Shown piece by piece: positions 1-11,212 of a stretch of DNA of 64,000 nucleotides. Source of the stretch: Nemertoderma westbladi (Eukaryota > Xenacoelomorpha > Nemertodermatida > Nemertodermatidae). The stretch's first letter is position 1, and each line of letters starts with the position of its first letter. Where the stretch lies: NCBI GenBank assembly GCA_032718475.1, contig JAUCBJ010002125.1:1-64000 (forward strand), in the 5' to 3' direction. The position numbers and the translations under genes were made by a program. The notes beneath the pieces were generated by a model. It made no database searches and had not been told where the DNA came from. It saw only the letters and a program-made list of their open reading frames with translations.

Positions 1-3000
1 TTCCTACTCTCTTTTGTAGTTTTGCCCAAGCTCTGAGGTATCCATCTGGTAAACCTCTGAATGGTGCTAACAGTTCATGTGCTTCACCCTTGGTGTGTCG
101 TAGCAAAAGTTGCATTTTCTCATCTTGGTTCCAGTATGGTTTGGATGCAATGTTTTGAATGAAATTTATTTTAAAATTTACAAAACCTATGGGATTGCCA
201 TCATATTTATCATCAGCATGCACATCCCATACAGTCGTCCTGGCATGTAATCTTTCAAAATATGTCCGCTGCATTGCGGCCTCACTATTACCGTGGTAGT
301 AATCATTTGGTCTAAATTGTCTATTTTCTCTATATTCTTGTGGATATGGATCATCTACCCCATTTCCTCTGCCTGGTGGATTTCCTCCTCCGCCTGGAGG
401 TCCAGAAGGGGGATCTCCCTGTGGAGCTCGAGGAAAACTGAAGGTAGTTGCTCCGATATCTGAGGCTTGTTGCCTTTCAGAATCTCTGCTGGTGCTTGAG
501 TGATCAACTACCCCTGTTTTTGTCTGATCTGTCATTGTATGGCACCAAATATCACGCATGGATTCTGGGGGCCTAAATTCTTCAGATGGCTTATTTAACC
601 ATCCTTGATTAATAGCATGGCTGTATGCCTTTGACTGGAATTCTAAATCTTTAGTACTAAAATAATCATCCATAGTATTATACTTACCTGTATGACAAAG
701 GTTATCTACTTTCTCACTTATCAAATTATTATCGTGATGGTCTAACTGCCTTACTATTTTATTGTCTGGTCCTACTTCTACCCAGGTCCATTCAGGCAAA
801 TTGGGACTCAACATCTGCACTACCCTGGTTGATTTATCTGCTCTGCTACTATGCTCAGCACCTTTTAATGGATGCTCACTCTGCTTTAGATATGGATTTT
901 TGTCTGTTAGTTCTATCATTTCTGGATCTATATTGCCTCCAGAATTATCATGCACTTTAAAATTATGTTGGACTATAAATGCAGCATTCATCATTTCCTC
1001 TGCCCTCATTGTGTGAAGATTTGCCTCCTTATCTTCACTTGTCTGCTGATCTATATCTGCAATATTTAAGTAATTTACTGAAAAGGCTTCATGAGCGTAT
1101 TTATTTTGTGGCTGCTGTTTGATTATTGCTTCATCTATATTTTCAATGGGGTGACCAATTGTTTCAGCTATGTGTACTATTTGATTACCATCACCATGTA
1201 CTCGGCTGGCAGAAACTGCTTGTGCTGACTCTACCATTCTATGCCCTGACTCACACTCTGGTGATAATACAGGTAACAGAGTGTCTATTGTTTGAAATCT
1301 GACTTGCTTGTCTATAGTGCCAGTTTTGGATGGTGATGCTACACTCAGTGAGGAATTATTTCTTAATTCATTTATTGCTTGGGCCATAGAATTCATATGT
1401 TCTAATGATTCACACTGTATTTTGGATAACTTATCAAGCCTGAGCTGTTCTGTATGCAAATCACTTCTAAACTGCGACAGACAGTCATTATTTGTTTTAG
1501 TAATGTTTTCATTATGAGATTGCAAGATTTGCACTTCTCGCATTACGCCTACATTTTCCTTTAGCTCATCTCGCACTACACTTTTCACACACTCCTTTAG
1601 TTCCTCCATTACATGTACCTCACTCTGTTGGGTGTTTTCAGCTACTGAACATGCAGAATTTTCCAGCTCGCCAACTCTATGAGTGAATGGAGGTGTTAAA
1701 CGTATTGCTACTGGTACTGGCCTTCCATTGAAATCATTAAATTTTGATGATTGACTTAAGCCTACTATTATCGAGTTACTAGGATTTGCTGACGAGTCAA
1801 GATTCCTTGGTGATTCTATGTTACACCTGGGCTTTGTCAAAGTATCAACAATATGAACATTCTGGCCTACATTGTCACTTGATAATTGTTCCTCCTCTAC
1901 AACTGCATCTTCTAGAATTTGTAACAATTCCTCTTGGCACTTATTGTCCTCTACTAACTTCGCGAGCTCTGAGGTACGCCTAATGTTATTCTCCTCAATT
2001 AGTGCTTTGTGTCTAAGTTGTTCAGCTATTTGTTGAGCTCTACGCTCTGCTTCATGTTTTTCTATTTCTGCCTTTCTCTCTGCTTCATGTTTTTCTATTT
2101 CTGCCTTTCTCTCTGCCTCATGTTTTTCTATTTCTGCCTTTCTCTCTGCCTCCTGCTTTTCTATCTCTGCCTTTCTCTCTGCCTCCTGCTTTTCTATCTC
2201 AGCCTCCTGCTTCTTTCTCTCTGCCTCTATACGATTTTTCTCTATGTTCTGAAGAGTATTTTCCTGGCGATTTTTAATTTCGGTGCTTGAATTTATATCA
2301 ATAGATTTAGCTCTGTTTTCGGCTTCTGTTATAGCCTTACGTTGTTTTTGAATAAGTAACTGTTGTTTTAAAGGCAAATCAACAGTTAATACAGTCGAAG
2401 TTGCGCTTCTGCCAGATTTATAACTTATTTCCGAGTGTGTCTTAGAACTTAATCGCGATCTGCGAGATACCCTTGACTGTGCTGAAATTGAGTGTTTGCT
2501 AGATGCCTTGGACACTACAGTCAAGTTTTGAGATGCCTTTGAATTGCATGACCGATTTGGTACACTTGAAACCAGTGGTGCCACAGAACTGGCATTGTCT
2601 TTGGAATGTGGAGTAAACAGATTTTCGTGTTCAGAAGGATATACAATCCTTTCTGAAACTTGACTCCCTGTATTTTCATGGTCAATATAATTTGGAGATG
2701 AGACTGATTCACTTGTCGCCTCAGCATGTAGTGACTTTTGGATTGCCCCTGATGCAGGTACAATTGGCTGATCAACATATAGTCTATTTGTAGGTATGCC
2801 TAATAAATTATCTATTGGACTTGGTAATGTTGCCTCATTGTCTGGACCTTCTAAAGAATATTCTAGTGGGGTTGAAAAATTTTCAACTGGTACTGGTCTC
2901 AAAAATGTATTACCTACATGTACACTTGATGTTTTGTCTGACTCCTCCGATGAAGGAAATGTAGGGGTAGTAGCCCTAGTAGGTACCGGTATGTTATTAA

Positions 3001-3379
3001 CAGTAGCCTCATGTACCTTAAGTTCATAAATTGCATTCAGTGCCTTCCACTCCTGCTCTATGGTGGTAAATTCCCTAACTTGCTCATCCCGATAGCATCT
3101 AGCTATATTTGGGTGCAACTGTAACTGATTGACAGTATGTCTAAATGCTGTAACTGAATGGTCAATGTTGGCCATTCTACCTGCCAATGTATCTAATGGT
3201 AATTCATCGCTGGCTAATTTGTCAGCTATGTCTGTTATTTGCTTCTTTAAATAGGACCTACTTGTTCCAATGGACCTTTTAAGTCTCGATGAAGTTCCAC
3301 CTTCATCTAAGCTATTGCTACGATCTCTTGGCCTTTGCCGTAGGTTGAAACCTTTGCGATTTGGAGTAATATCCGACAT
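1..3379 (-). CDS. Bel/Pao-like retrotransposon gag polyprotein, 3' end outside the window
   Basis: Reading the minus strand from an ATG at 3379 gives an uninterrupted frame of 1,126 codons that is still open at base 1, so the protein is cut by the window edge. The N-terminus starts MSDITPN. The first ~400 residues are polar and low in complexity. A charged coiled coil follows near residues 380-450, built from KAEIEKxEAER units. Residues ~1000-1040 are Gly/Pro-rich. The last ~50 visible residues (YDGNPIGFVNFK, then KGEAHELL and LPDGYLRAW) fit the start of the DUF1759 gag domain of Bel/Pao elements. The role would be a structural gag for particle assembly, with zinc knuckles, protease and pol expected off the left edge. 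It resembles the second Bel/Pao ORF at 52561-56610 in plan (MSD start, coiled coil, DUF1759), but I see no close nucleotide match. The open frame suggests a fairly young copy. Confidence 0.78.
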   Translation of the reverse strand, partial: MSDITPNRKGFNLRQRPRDRSNSLDEGGTSSRLKRSIGTSRSYLKKQITDIADKLASDELPLDTLAGRMANIDHSVTAFRHTVNQLQLHPNIARCYRDEQVREFTTIEQEWKALNAIYELKVHEATVNNIPVPTRATTPTFPSSEESDKTSSVHVGNTFLRPVPVENFSTPLEYSLEGPDNEATLPSPIDNLLGIPTNRLYVDQPIVPASGAIQKSLHAEATSESVSSPNYIDHENTGSQVSERIVYPSEHENLFTPHSKDNASSVAPLVSSVPNRSCNSKASQNLTVVSKASSKHSISAQSRVSRRSRLSSKTHSEISYKSGRSATSTVLTVDLPLKQQLLIQKQRKAITEAENRAKSIDINSSTEIKNRQENTLQNIEKNRIEAERKKQEAEIEKQEAERKAEIEKQEAERKAEIEKHEAERKAEIEKHEAERKAEIEKHEAERRAQQIAEQLRHKALIEENNIRRTSELAKLVEDNKCQEELLQILEDAVVEEEQLSSDNVGQNVHIVDTLTKPRCNIESPRNLDSSANPSNSIIVGLSQSSKFNDFNGRPVPVAIRLTPPFTHRVGELENSACSVAENTQQSEVHVMEELKECVKSVVRDELKENVGVMREVQILQSHNENITKTNNDCLSQFRSDLHTEQLRLDKLSKIQCESLEHMNSMAQAINELRNNSSLSVASPSKTGTIDKQVRFQTIDTLLPVLSPECESGHRMVESAQAVSASRVHGDGNQIVHIAETIGHPIENIDEAIIKQQPQNKYAHEAFSVNYLNIADIDQQTSEDKEANLHTMRAEEMMNAAFIVQHNFKVHDNSGGNIDPEMIELTDKNPYLKQSEHPLKGAEHSSRADKSTRVVQMLSPNLPEWTWVEVGPDNKIVRQLDHHDNNLISEKVDNLCHTGKYNTMDDYFSTKDLEFQSKAYSHAINQGWLNKPSEEFRPPESMRDIWCHTMTDQTKTGVVDHSSTSRDSERQQASDIGATTFSFPRAPQGDPPSGPPGGGGNPPGRGNGVDDPYPQEYRENRQFRPNDYYHGNSEAAMQRTYFERLHARTTVWDVHADDKYDGNPIGFVNFKINFIQNIASKPYWNQDEKMQLLLRHTKGEAHELLAPFRGLPDGYLRAWAKLQKRVG
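2043..2226 (-). repeat. 33-bp in-frame tandem repeat coding the gag coiled coil
   Basis: About five units of 33 bp, with slightly shorter units at the right end, repeat in frame inside the left-edge gag ORF. Each encodes an 11-residue KAEIEKxEAER block. Repeat length and reading frame agree, so copy number can change without breaking the ORF. The plus-strand ORF here (Leu/Phe/Cys-rich) is only its shadow. Confidence 0.8.
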
Positions 3380-5560
3380 TGTATTTATAAATGTCAGACT
3401 GTACTGTATGTATTGTAAAGTATACTATACCTTTGATTTGTTATACCTAAGCTATAATAAATATATCTATCCTGTACATAATACCAGTATATAATATAAT
3501 GTAATATTAAATATAAGTAATTATAAGTACCGGTAAATCCAATCTGCCTATCAGCCTATAGGACCTAACAGCCTAATGTATACCAGTATGGTATAGCCTA
3601 TCTGCCTATGTCTACTATGTAGGTAGACAATAATATTGCCAATATGATATATATACTTGTATCACAATATCAGTGTAAACTGACTGATAATAATTGCCAA
3701 CTAGTACCGGTACTGGGTACTGTAAGAATAGGCCTATACCTTGTTACAAATACAAGGCTATTTATGTGCCAATGCCAATGCAAAATAATATTAATAATAT
3801 AAATACTTTATGTCAGTAGTTGTCAACAATGCTATGTGCCAAATGCTAATGTGCTAGCTGGCTAGTGCTAACTGCTAAAATGCTATATGCTAATGCCAAA
3901 ATACTATAGGCCTACAACTACTGCATATGCTAATGCTACCAAAAATTGAGAGAAGAATGTAGGCCTGTATGAATAAAATATATTTAGAAATTGCGCTGCG
4001 CTTAAAAATAAAATACTCTGAAAACTGGAAAAATTGAAAAAAGAAAAAAAATGGGTGAATGCGCCGTTCTCTGCCGTGTATTACCAATCTTGCATGGAAT
4101 CTGTATTCCTGGCCAGTAAATACAGACTCCCAAAAATAGTAACACAAAACAGAAAATAGCACACTGTCACACTACATAAGCTGGTACCGGTATTTCAGCA
4201 TTTAACATTGTTCAGTTGTTTAAGCAGATTAAATGATTTTGTAAAAATCTAGTTAGGCTATGTGGCCTCTATGGTTATTCAGTATGGTACTTCAGTAGGC
4301 CTACTTACACGCAGTCAGCCTACAGCCTACGTGGTCGGGCTGACCGGTTTCAGCAGCTCGGTGAGAATTCAGGAATTAATAAGAGAGAATTTTATAACCA
4401 CCGGTACTTCTGTACTTTACCGTATGGTTTAGCGTTCAGCATTAAACGGATTCAATAGGCCTAATAGGCTACTATTCAGCTATTTGACCGTTTTTTTTTT
4501 TGAAATTTTTGAAATGAATGCCCTTTTTTTTTTTTTTTTTATAGAAAACGTGTTTTATAATGTTGGGGGGTGTAGCTAGCTATCCGTCATATCGGGTGGT
4601 CAATGTTTTATAATGCGCCTAAAATGGGATAGCGGTCAAATTAGGCGCGGCTGTGAAAGCTTGTAGGCGGTTACCGGAAGTACAAATCTAGACTAAATTT
4701 TTGTGGTCGCATTTGGTTTTGATCAGGTCACTAGCTGACTGGCGCTGCTGTCTATTCTCTCTTACGCATCCCGCATACTGATAGAAATAACTTAATAATA
4801 TTAATAAGACTAAGGCTATGTTTGTATTATCATGTACATTAGCAATTCATTACTGCATTACCGGTAGTGTACTTGATAAAGGTACCGGCTGTTAATATAA
4901 TACGGTCCGACGGTATCTGAATATGATTATTACCGGTATTGAAAATAAGACTTATAAGAAGACTGAATGCTGGTATGATTGCGATACACGGTAAATATAA
5001 ATATATGATATAATAATGAAATAGCAGAATAAATGGAAAAGTATACGCTATAATCAGTATGAATAAGAATGAATGAATGCTGATTATACTGACTAAAACT
5101 AATTGTAAGTTGCCAATTACTATAAGTCACTGTGAGAAAGATAAAACACGATGCGACCACCTAGACTCTAGACTGAAGATCGCATAACAAAATAGTTCAA
5201 CTAACTAGCTAGGTCAACTGGCAATACATAATGAGTGAAGTCTGAATTGTGCTACCGGTAAAATGCTAAGGTGCTGAATTGAACAATTACTAATCAAATA
5301 CTGAATATACAGCTCTGAATCAGGCATTTATATGACGGGACGGCGTTCTACATATTCTACCGGCTTATCCAATCAGAACTTAGTATGCTCGCTACCTATA
5401 CTATATGACACAGCACATTTCCTATGATATTAGATAATAGAGGCGAACACGGCGTAGCATTCTCATATATTTGTGCCATCCAGAGATTTGGTTCCTCAAC
5501 AGTTAGAGCCCAGCTGGACACCCATATCAATGAGTATTTGTTATACTACTGCTCTAAATA
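3380..5560. other. Non-coding stretch, probably leader and/or LTR of the left-edge element
   Basis: I see no coding region. It holds many TACCGGTA and TAGGCCTA palindromes and T-tracts near 4491-4500 and 4524-4541. Because it lies just 5' of the minus-strand gag start, it should include the element's untranslated leader and possibly its 5' LTR. I cannot define the LTR, because its partner lies outside the window. Confidence 0.35.
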
Positions 5561-6941
5561 ATTAAACCTCAAAGTTTCCGATGTATATATGTGACGTACA
5601 AAATATAGGTAAGCAATGTAGTTGCGATGAAGGGAGAATGCCACCAAATAGCTTTAACAAAATTAATTAATACCTTGGCGATCTGACATAAAAACAATGA
5701 AAATAAAAAAATGTTATATAACCTCTTTCCAGGATCAGCCCGTGGCATGATACCCGGCCTATAATATACAGGGATGGAGTTACCTTTTATACTGGATTTA
5801 TACATGATGCACATAATTAATTATATTCCAGGTCACTAATAAATTACATGAAAATGTTGTGTCCTTATCCAATGTAGCACAATTAGTTCACAATAAAAGA
5901 ACATTAATTCAGCCGAAATACATCAAATAGTGAATCGTTGGTTATCTTTACGATAAGGTTTCGTAGGTTTAATAATATGGCATATAAATCTTTCAATTAA
6001 TTAACACAATACCGTTAATAGATTGTTAGTCTACCATGTCAAATATTGATCCCAGGTGTTGAAATAAATATATATAACCCACAAAGCCGGAAGTGAAACT
6101 ACATTTACCAGTCGGTTAGATATAACAATTCGATCTCCACTGCCAAATATTTCACACGAAATATTTTAACCTACAATAATAGATTATTAACATAAAGCAA
6201 CAAGTAATAAAAAATATAATTTTCCACAAAATAAATCATAAATGTATCGATTCTTATGTTATTGTATATATATTAACTGAGGTAAATGTAGTGTACTTTA
6301 AAATAGAAGCAAACAGCAATATAATAATATGAATTTCGAGTATAATAGTATAAATACAATTAATTTACCTGTTATATTTGTGCACTGATTAATAGTAAAA
6401 TAAAATAAACTTACACTGTGCGAAATTGGGAAGTTGACAACTGATACACGTAATAAAAAACTACATAGAAATACAGACTGTAATATTAGAATCCCCAAAT
6501 CGCTATGATTTTAAGGAATCTTTCGTTTAGAGAATAACTTAAAGACAATGTTTGTAAACTAATCATGAATTTAAAGTATCGCACACAATAAAATTTCTAG
6601 CTGCTTTTTAGTGGACCAAAAACAGCCATTTGTTGCAATATTTTAAATGAAAAATATTATAAAAGTAATAAATAAGTGAGTATATATATATTTTTGATTG
6701 TGGTGTATCAGTTGTCTTACACCCATGAAACCTTCAGATTTATAAATATGAAAATATTTGTAAGATATGTATCTATAATAATGAAATTACTCGGGCGCAG
6801 TGCCACTTACTCGATAATGTGTCGTACCATCACAAACAACACATACCGAACCGGTACATATATACCCTATACAAAAGTAAATACCCTCAAAGTATAGTCA
6901 GTTAATAACAAGTGATTGGCTACATTACGTTGTAGCCGAAG
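5561..6941. other. AT-rich spacer with nothing recognisable
   Basis: Only short chance ORFs. I see no RNA gene, tandem array or inverted repeat of note before the MITE target duplication at 6942. Confidence 0.4.
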
Positions 6942-6949
6942 CTAACTTT

Positions 6950-7355
6950 GGGTATATCACACTAGAGGCGCCACTTTTTCACGGTTCTCGGGGGCCTCGC
7001 AGGTTAGAAGAATGGCGGTCCAAACTCCTAATTAAAGCAGTGATTTAACCCTAACCAGGAGCCATGAGGCTCTAATCTAAGAAATTTTGAGGAATTTCGG
7101 ACCCAAATTTATAGCAAACAGTCCGAAATTCTACAAAATGCCTTAGATTAGAGCCCCATGACTTCGGGTTAAATTACTGCTTTAATTATGGTTTGTGCAT
7201 GACCAACAAACCCTAACCTAAAATACAAACCAATACCCCAGTCTGTACCTACAAAACATCCCAAAAACCAAGTCATTGAGTAACCCAAGACAGCCAAGTC
7301 AAATAACGCTGTATGCTTTCTATATAAAAAGTGGCACCTGTAGTGTGAAAGAGCC
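6950..7355. mobile_element. hAT-type MITE, 406 bp, with 8-bp target duplication
   Basis: The ends are imperfect inverted repeats of about 30 bp sharing the core CACACTA-AGG-GCCACTTTTT. The element is flanked by the same 8 bases, CTAACTTT (6942-6949 and 7356-7363), the usual duplication length for hAT transposons. It has no coding capacity. A second, nested inverted repeat (about 7029-7098 against 7121-7189) makes the middle a long hairpin around an uninterrupted CTCTAATCTAAG core. Confidence 0.8.
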
Positions 7356-7363
7356 CTAACTTT

Positions 7364-8818
7364 ATATATTTATGTGTAGGGCTGTAGGATAGTAGGCCTA
7401 TACAAACATATCACATATACATACAGTGTTGGGATAGGTATGACTATATTCCGTATACATTTATTATTACAATGTATTTATCACGTTTATAATTTTATGT
7501 ACTATGATATAGCCTATAAAGCAGTTAATATAAAAAAAATATCAGAAACTATAATATTAAGTATTGAAATCACAGTTTAAATGATACCTGTTTCAAAAAG
7601 AAAGTAAATTAAGTACCGGTGCGGTAGGCCCCTATACTATTCAATATTTATTTAAAGGAAAACTAATAATATTTTGCAATAAAGTTTACATATTTTACAT
7701 GAAAAATAAAAAAATATCCCTTATGACCGCTTGATGGGGTCGTCAGGGTAAAGTTTTCAATGTGATAAACACGCAATTTTATTTAACAAATTTGCCTTTT
7801 ACACGTTCCCTTGATCGCAGTAAACCAGAGTAAAACTACAACACTGTAGAAATACAACGAATAACCGTTGCCGATTGAGATACAGAAGGATAGCAGGGAG
7901 ATATGGTGCGCCTTATTTGGGAACAAATTCATAATATTTGGTGGTAAAAATCAGCCATTTTTACGAATAAAAGTTACTTTCCCTTATATCCTTGTAACTC
8001 AATTCGTCGGAAAAGATTGAAACATCTGTTATAAATTGACTAATTTATAAAGGCAATTTTGAGGAATAAAATATATTCAATAACTATCAACTATATAAAC
8101 TAATAATTGTTGGTATAATATAAAAACTTGCAAAGTAAATAAGTGCAGTTACATCTACTGACTTACCGGTATATTCTATGTAACTTCTTCTACAGTACCA
8201 TTATATATATTGTATAGTATAAGTATAAGTATAAATACCGGTAAATAAGTTAAGTTTAAGTATAAAATATCAACCTGTATTCTTTTAGCCATTGCTAATT
8301 ATTGGTGAAGGATAGTTACTATATTATTAATAGAGGAAATGAAAAGTAAGATAAATAATGAAATAAAATAGATTATCACACTTGTGTACTAATATCTAGT
8401 AAATTCATGATGTCAGGATGTGGCCCTGCGATTATTTGTTTAACAATAAATACAAAATACCAATAAGATACGAACCATAGAAAAATCGAAAATTCGTAAA
8501 CCGGCCCTCTTAGACACGGTATGGATTGGATATACACACAAAGGGTGTACAACTGCCTAGATAAGGCATAGACAAATCGATATACCTACCTACAACAGTA
8601 CAATGTTACGGTAAAGAATGGCCTCTACAAATCTACAATCTTGATATGTCAGTATATAGGCCTATATAATAATAAAATAATTCAATAAAAGTATATCATA
8701 TGTATGTTATTCTAGAACTATTTAAATGGACCATCGATTACTCAAGGGAAAACACAGGTGGATGGTTGAAGCAAAGTAGAAATCCTATTAATAGGTAACA
8801 AATCAGAAAGCTTCTCGA
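7364..8818. other. AT-rich spacer downstream of the CLIC-like gene
   Basis: No ORF of interest, RNA gene or clear repeat. It would contain the 3' UTR of the minus-strand CLIC-like gene. I do not see an unambiguous polyadenylation signal close to the stop codon. Confidence 0.35.
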
Positions 8819-9517
8819 TTATTTGCGAGCGCCGTGGTGTCGCCACCAGTATATAACTTCCTCCTCGCTGTAGCTGGTGAACTGAAAGGCCTCTGAAGCC
8901 TCGCCCGCACGGATGTATTCCCAGAGGGGCTCCAACTCGGATGGAATCTCGTATGATTTAAAGTATTTAGCGGCTACGCGGATATGATACAACTTGGGGA
9001 GTAGTGCGCAATCTGGGAGTGTCATCTCGTCGCCGTCTAGATAAGGACCCGCGTGTTCCTTACGTCCCTCCAATAGGAACACCGATATGTGGGATAATTC
9101 CTCCGTCAAAGTTTTACTGAACAAATCCTCTTTTTGCGGATCCATATTTTTGATCAATCGAGTGAACTTTTGGAAGACGTTATCTCCGATCGTGTTGGCT
9201 TTTGAGTTGGCCGCTTTTAGAGGGAATTCCATGAACTTATTCTCGAGGTAGTCCTCTGCTTCTCTAATGTCGGTAATAAATACGGATGTCCCGTGTTGCA
9301 GGGCCGGTAGCGGGCGACCCTGCAGGGTGTTCTTCACCTCAGGAGTCAGGCGTTTCGTGTCCACGACCGTTACGTCGAAGGAAAGCTGCTTCAAACGCAT
9401 AACCAAGAATATTCTGTGGCAGAACACGCAGCCACCCAATTCTCTGGTGTGCTCCGGGCTCGATTTAACAAAAAGTGTTAACTTGTCGTCACTGTTAGAA
9501 ATATCGTTTTCAGCCAT
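8819..9517 (-). CDS. Chloride intracellular channel (CLIC)-like protein, GST fold
   Basis: A 232-residue protein with the two-domain GST layout of CLICs, close to their usual ~240 residues. The thioredoxin-like N-domain holds the redox motif C30-V-F-C33 (GGCVFCHR), followed by a hydrophobic stretch to ~residue 52 and VVDTKR, a CLIC hallmark. The all-helical C-domain has YLDGDEMTLPDCALLPKL near residues 160-178, matching the CLIC signature of a Leu-rich helix after an LDG-E-TL-DC motif. CLICs are soluble glutaredoxin-like proteins that can associate with membranes; vertebrate members have CPFS/C at the active site and many invertebrate ones CxxC. The start (CACAATGG) is a good initiation context. 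The gene is a single exon, whereas CLIC genes usually have introns, so intron loss or a retrocopy is possible. I see no poly-A tail or target duplication that would prove a retrocopy. Confidence 0.88.
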   Translation of the reverse strand: MAENDISNSDDKLTLFVKSSPEHTRELGGCVFCHRIFLVMRLKQLSFDVTVVDTKRLTPEVKNTLQGRPLPALQHGTSVFITDIREAEDYLENKFMEFPLKAANSKANTIGDNVFQKFTRLIKNMDPQKEDLFSKTLTEELSHISVFLLEGRKEHAGPYLDGDEMTLPDCALLPKLYHIRVAAKYFKSYEIPSELEPLWEYIRAGEASEAFQFTSYSEEEVIYWWRHHGARK

Positions 9518-9559
9518 TGTGGTTGTTTGGTTTGACAGTTTGATGCAGTGATGTTAAAT

Positions 9560-9993
9560 ACAATTTGATTAGGCCCTAACAATGTAGGCGTAGGCCTATG
9601 GTCTAACAGTCTGATAATGTTAATGTACTGATGTAGGCCTATCTGCCTATCAATCAACTGATCAATGTACTGTTGTCCTTGTCCTTGTCAGGCTTTACAC
9701 GCTTTCAGGCTTTAGTGCAGTAGTGTAGCTATTGCTGTATTGACTAATTGATGTACTGTCTGACTGAAGGTAGGTCAGTAGGTCATCAGGTCATAGGTGT
9801 TGATCTTACCTACTGACATCAGGACATAGACAGCTAGGCCTACTTCCAGATTTCTGTCTGTCTGTTGTACAGTTGTAGGCCTAGTACAGTAGTAGGCAGA
9901 AAGCCTCCTATCAGCCTCCCATTTCCATTTCCATTTCCAGCCTATTGCTGTCTGTATTGCGTAGCCTATCGCCATTGCCATACCAACCTAACA
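9560..9993. other. Low-complexity spacer upstream of the CLIC-like gene
   Basis: Made mostly of short CTGTCTGACTG, TAGGCCTA and ATTTCCATTTCC runs (for example 9919-9940). It should contain the promoter of the minus-strand CLIC-like gene. I see no clear TATA box. Confidence 0.35.
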
Positions 9994-9998
9994 CAATA

Positions 9999-10414
9999 CA
10001 GTTAGGAACACTGGTCAATTTCTGGCTGAAGCTCAGCCAAAAATTGTCCACATATTTACAGCCAGAAAGTGTCCGTGCAGCCACTATTTGTCCTCCACAG
10101 GCTGCGATTATATTTCCGGACATATTTTGGCCGTAACTCCACTAGTACTCAAAGCAGAAGCTGGGCACATTTTTATTTTTATAATATTATGATAGTTATC
10201 CCAACGATGAGATTCTAATTCTCAAATTAATTTATACAGAATTTTATGGCGATTCTAATGGCATAATTTTTAGAATGCCAATGTTAAAATTTCACTGCCG
10301 GTTTTCAAATGAAATTTAGCATTGTTTTCTATGGAGAAATTTCACTCTGAGAGCGTTTTCCGCGGACACATTCTGGCTGTAAATTGGACATATTGTGACC
10401 AGTGTTCCTGACTG
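9999..10414. mobile_element. Non-autonomous DNA transposon (MITE), 416 bp, with 19-bp TIRs
   Basis: The left end CAGTTAGGAACACTGGTCA and the right end, reversed, CAGTCAGGAACACTGGTCA differ at one base. Both are flanked by CAATA (9994-9998 and 10415-10419), read as a 5-bp target duplication. A subterminal inverted motif, ACAGCCAGAA-GTGTCCG, recurs inside both ends. No protein is encoded. The superfamily is not assigned. Confidence 0.72.
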
Positions 10415-10419
10415 CAATA

Positions 10420-11210
10420 CAATAGGCCTACTCAACCAAACTAAGAACCAACAGGCAAATACAGAAATATTCCCAATAGGGCCTACAGAAATACAGTAAA
10501 TACATAAATAATTACCTCCAGGCTGCAGCGCTGCAGGCAGACCTGGCCGTCTAGACTGACAGACTGAGCTGGACGTGGCCGCTAGGCCGCATACTGGCTC
10601 TGGCATACCTACGTCTAAACACTCAAATCACCTGTTCTGTTCTGCTCTTCCAGTCTTCACAACAAATCACCCAAACTGCAAACTGCGCCCGCAACCGCTG
10701 TACCGGTAATAACACTGAATACCGGTAACAACTGCTGAACTGAACAGCCTGACAGCTGAATACCAATAATACCATACCCTACAGCATAATCGCTATGTTT
10801 CCAGTTTCAGGTTCAGCTTCAGCCTTCAGGGCCCTCCCCCCACTCCTGTCTCCACTGCTGCACTGCTCCAAGCTCTACCAACAGACCAACAGACCTACCT
10901 CCAGTGAGGGGCTTTTTTTTATAGGCTTCATGCTGTCATGGAGAATACGCAAAGCAATGGCGCAAACGAGAATTAATAATATTGTACATACAGACATACC
11001 TACCTTTCAGACCTTGTATTGCAGTATTGAATGTCAGTATGCAGGTATGTAGGCCTACCTCGTATTGTACTTAATTATGATAGCACGATAGTGGATAGTA
11101 GGCATACAGTGTAAGTTTGTAAGTACACCCACACCATGCCTTTGTAATATAGGCCTAGTGTTGTTCAGTCGTTATTCTGATACATGGCCACGCCCCAAAT
11201 TGTTCTATAA
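10420..11210. other. Low-complexity spacer
   Basis: Short CTG/CAG and TACCGGTA-rich sequence. ORFs here are Cys/Ser/Pro-rich and repeat-like, with no recognisable domain. Confidence 0.35.
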
Positions 11211-11212
11211 AT

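Noticed and set aside
762-3494. Plus-strand ORFs of 65-93 codons and the minus ORF 2521-2778
   Set aside because: Out-of-frame shadows of the long minus-strand gag that runs off the left edge.
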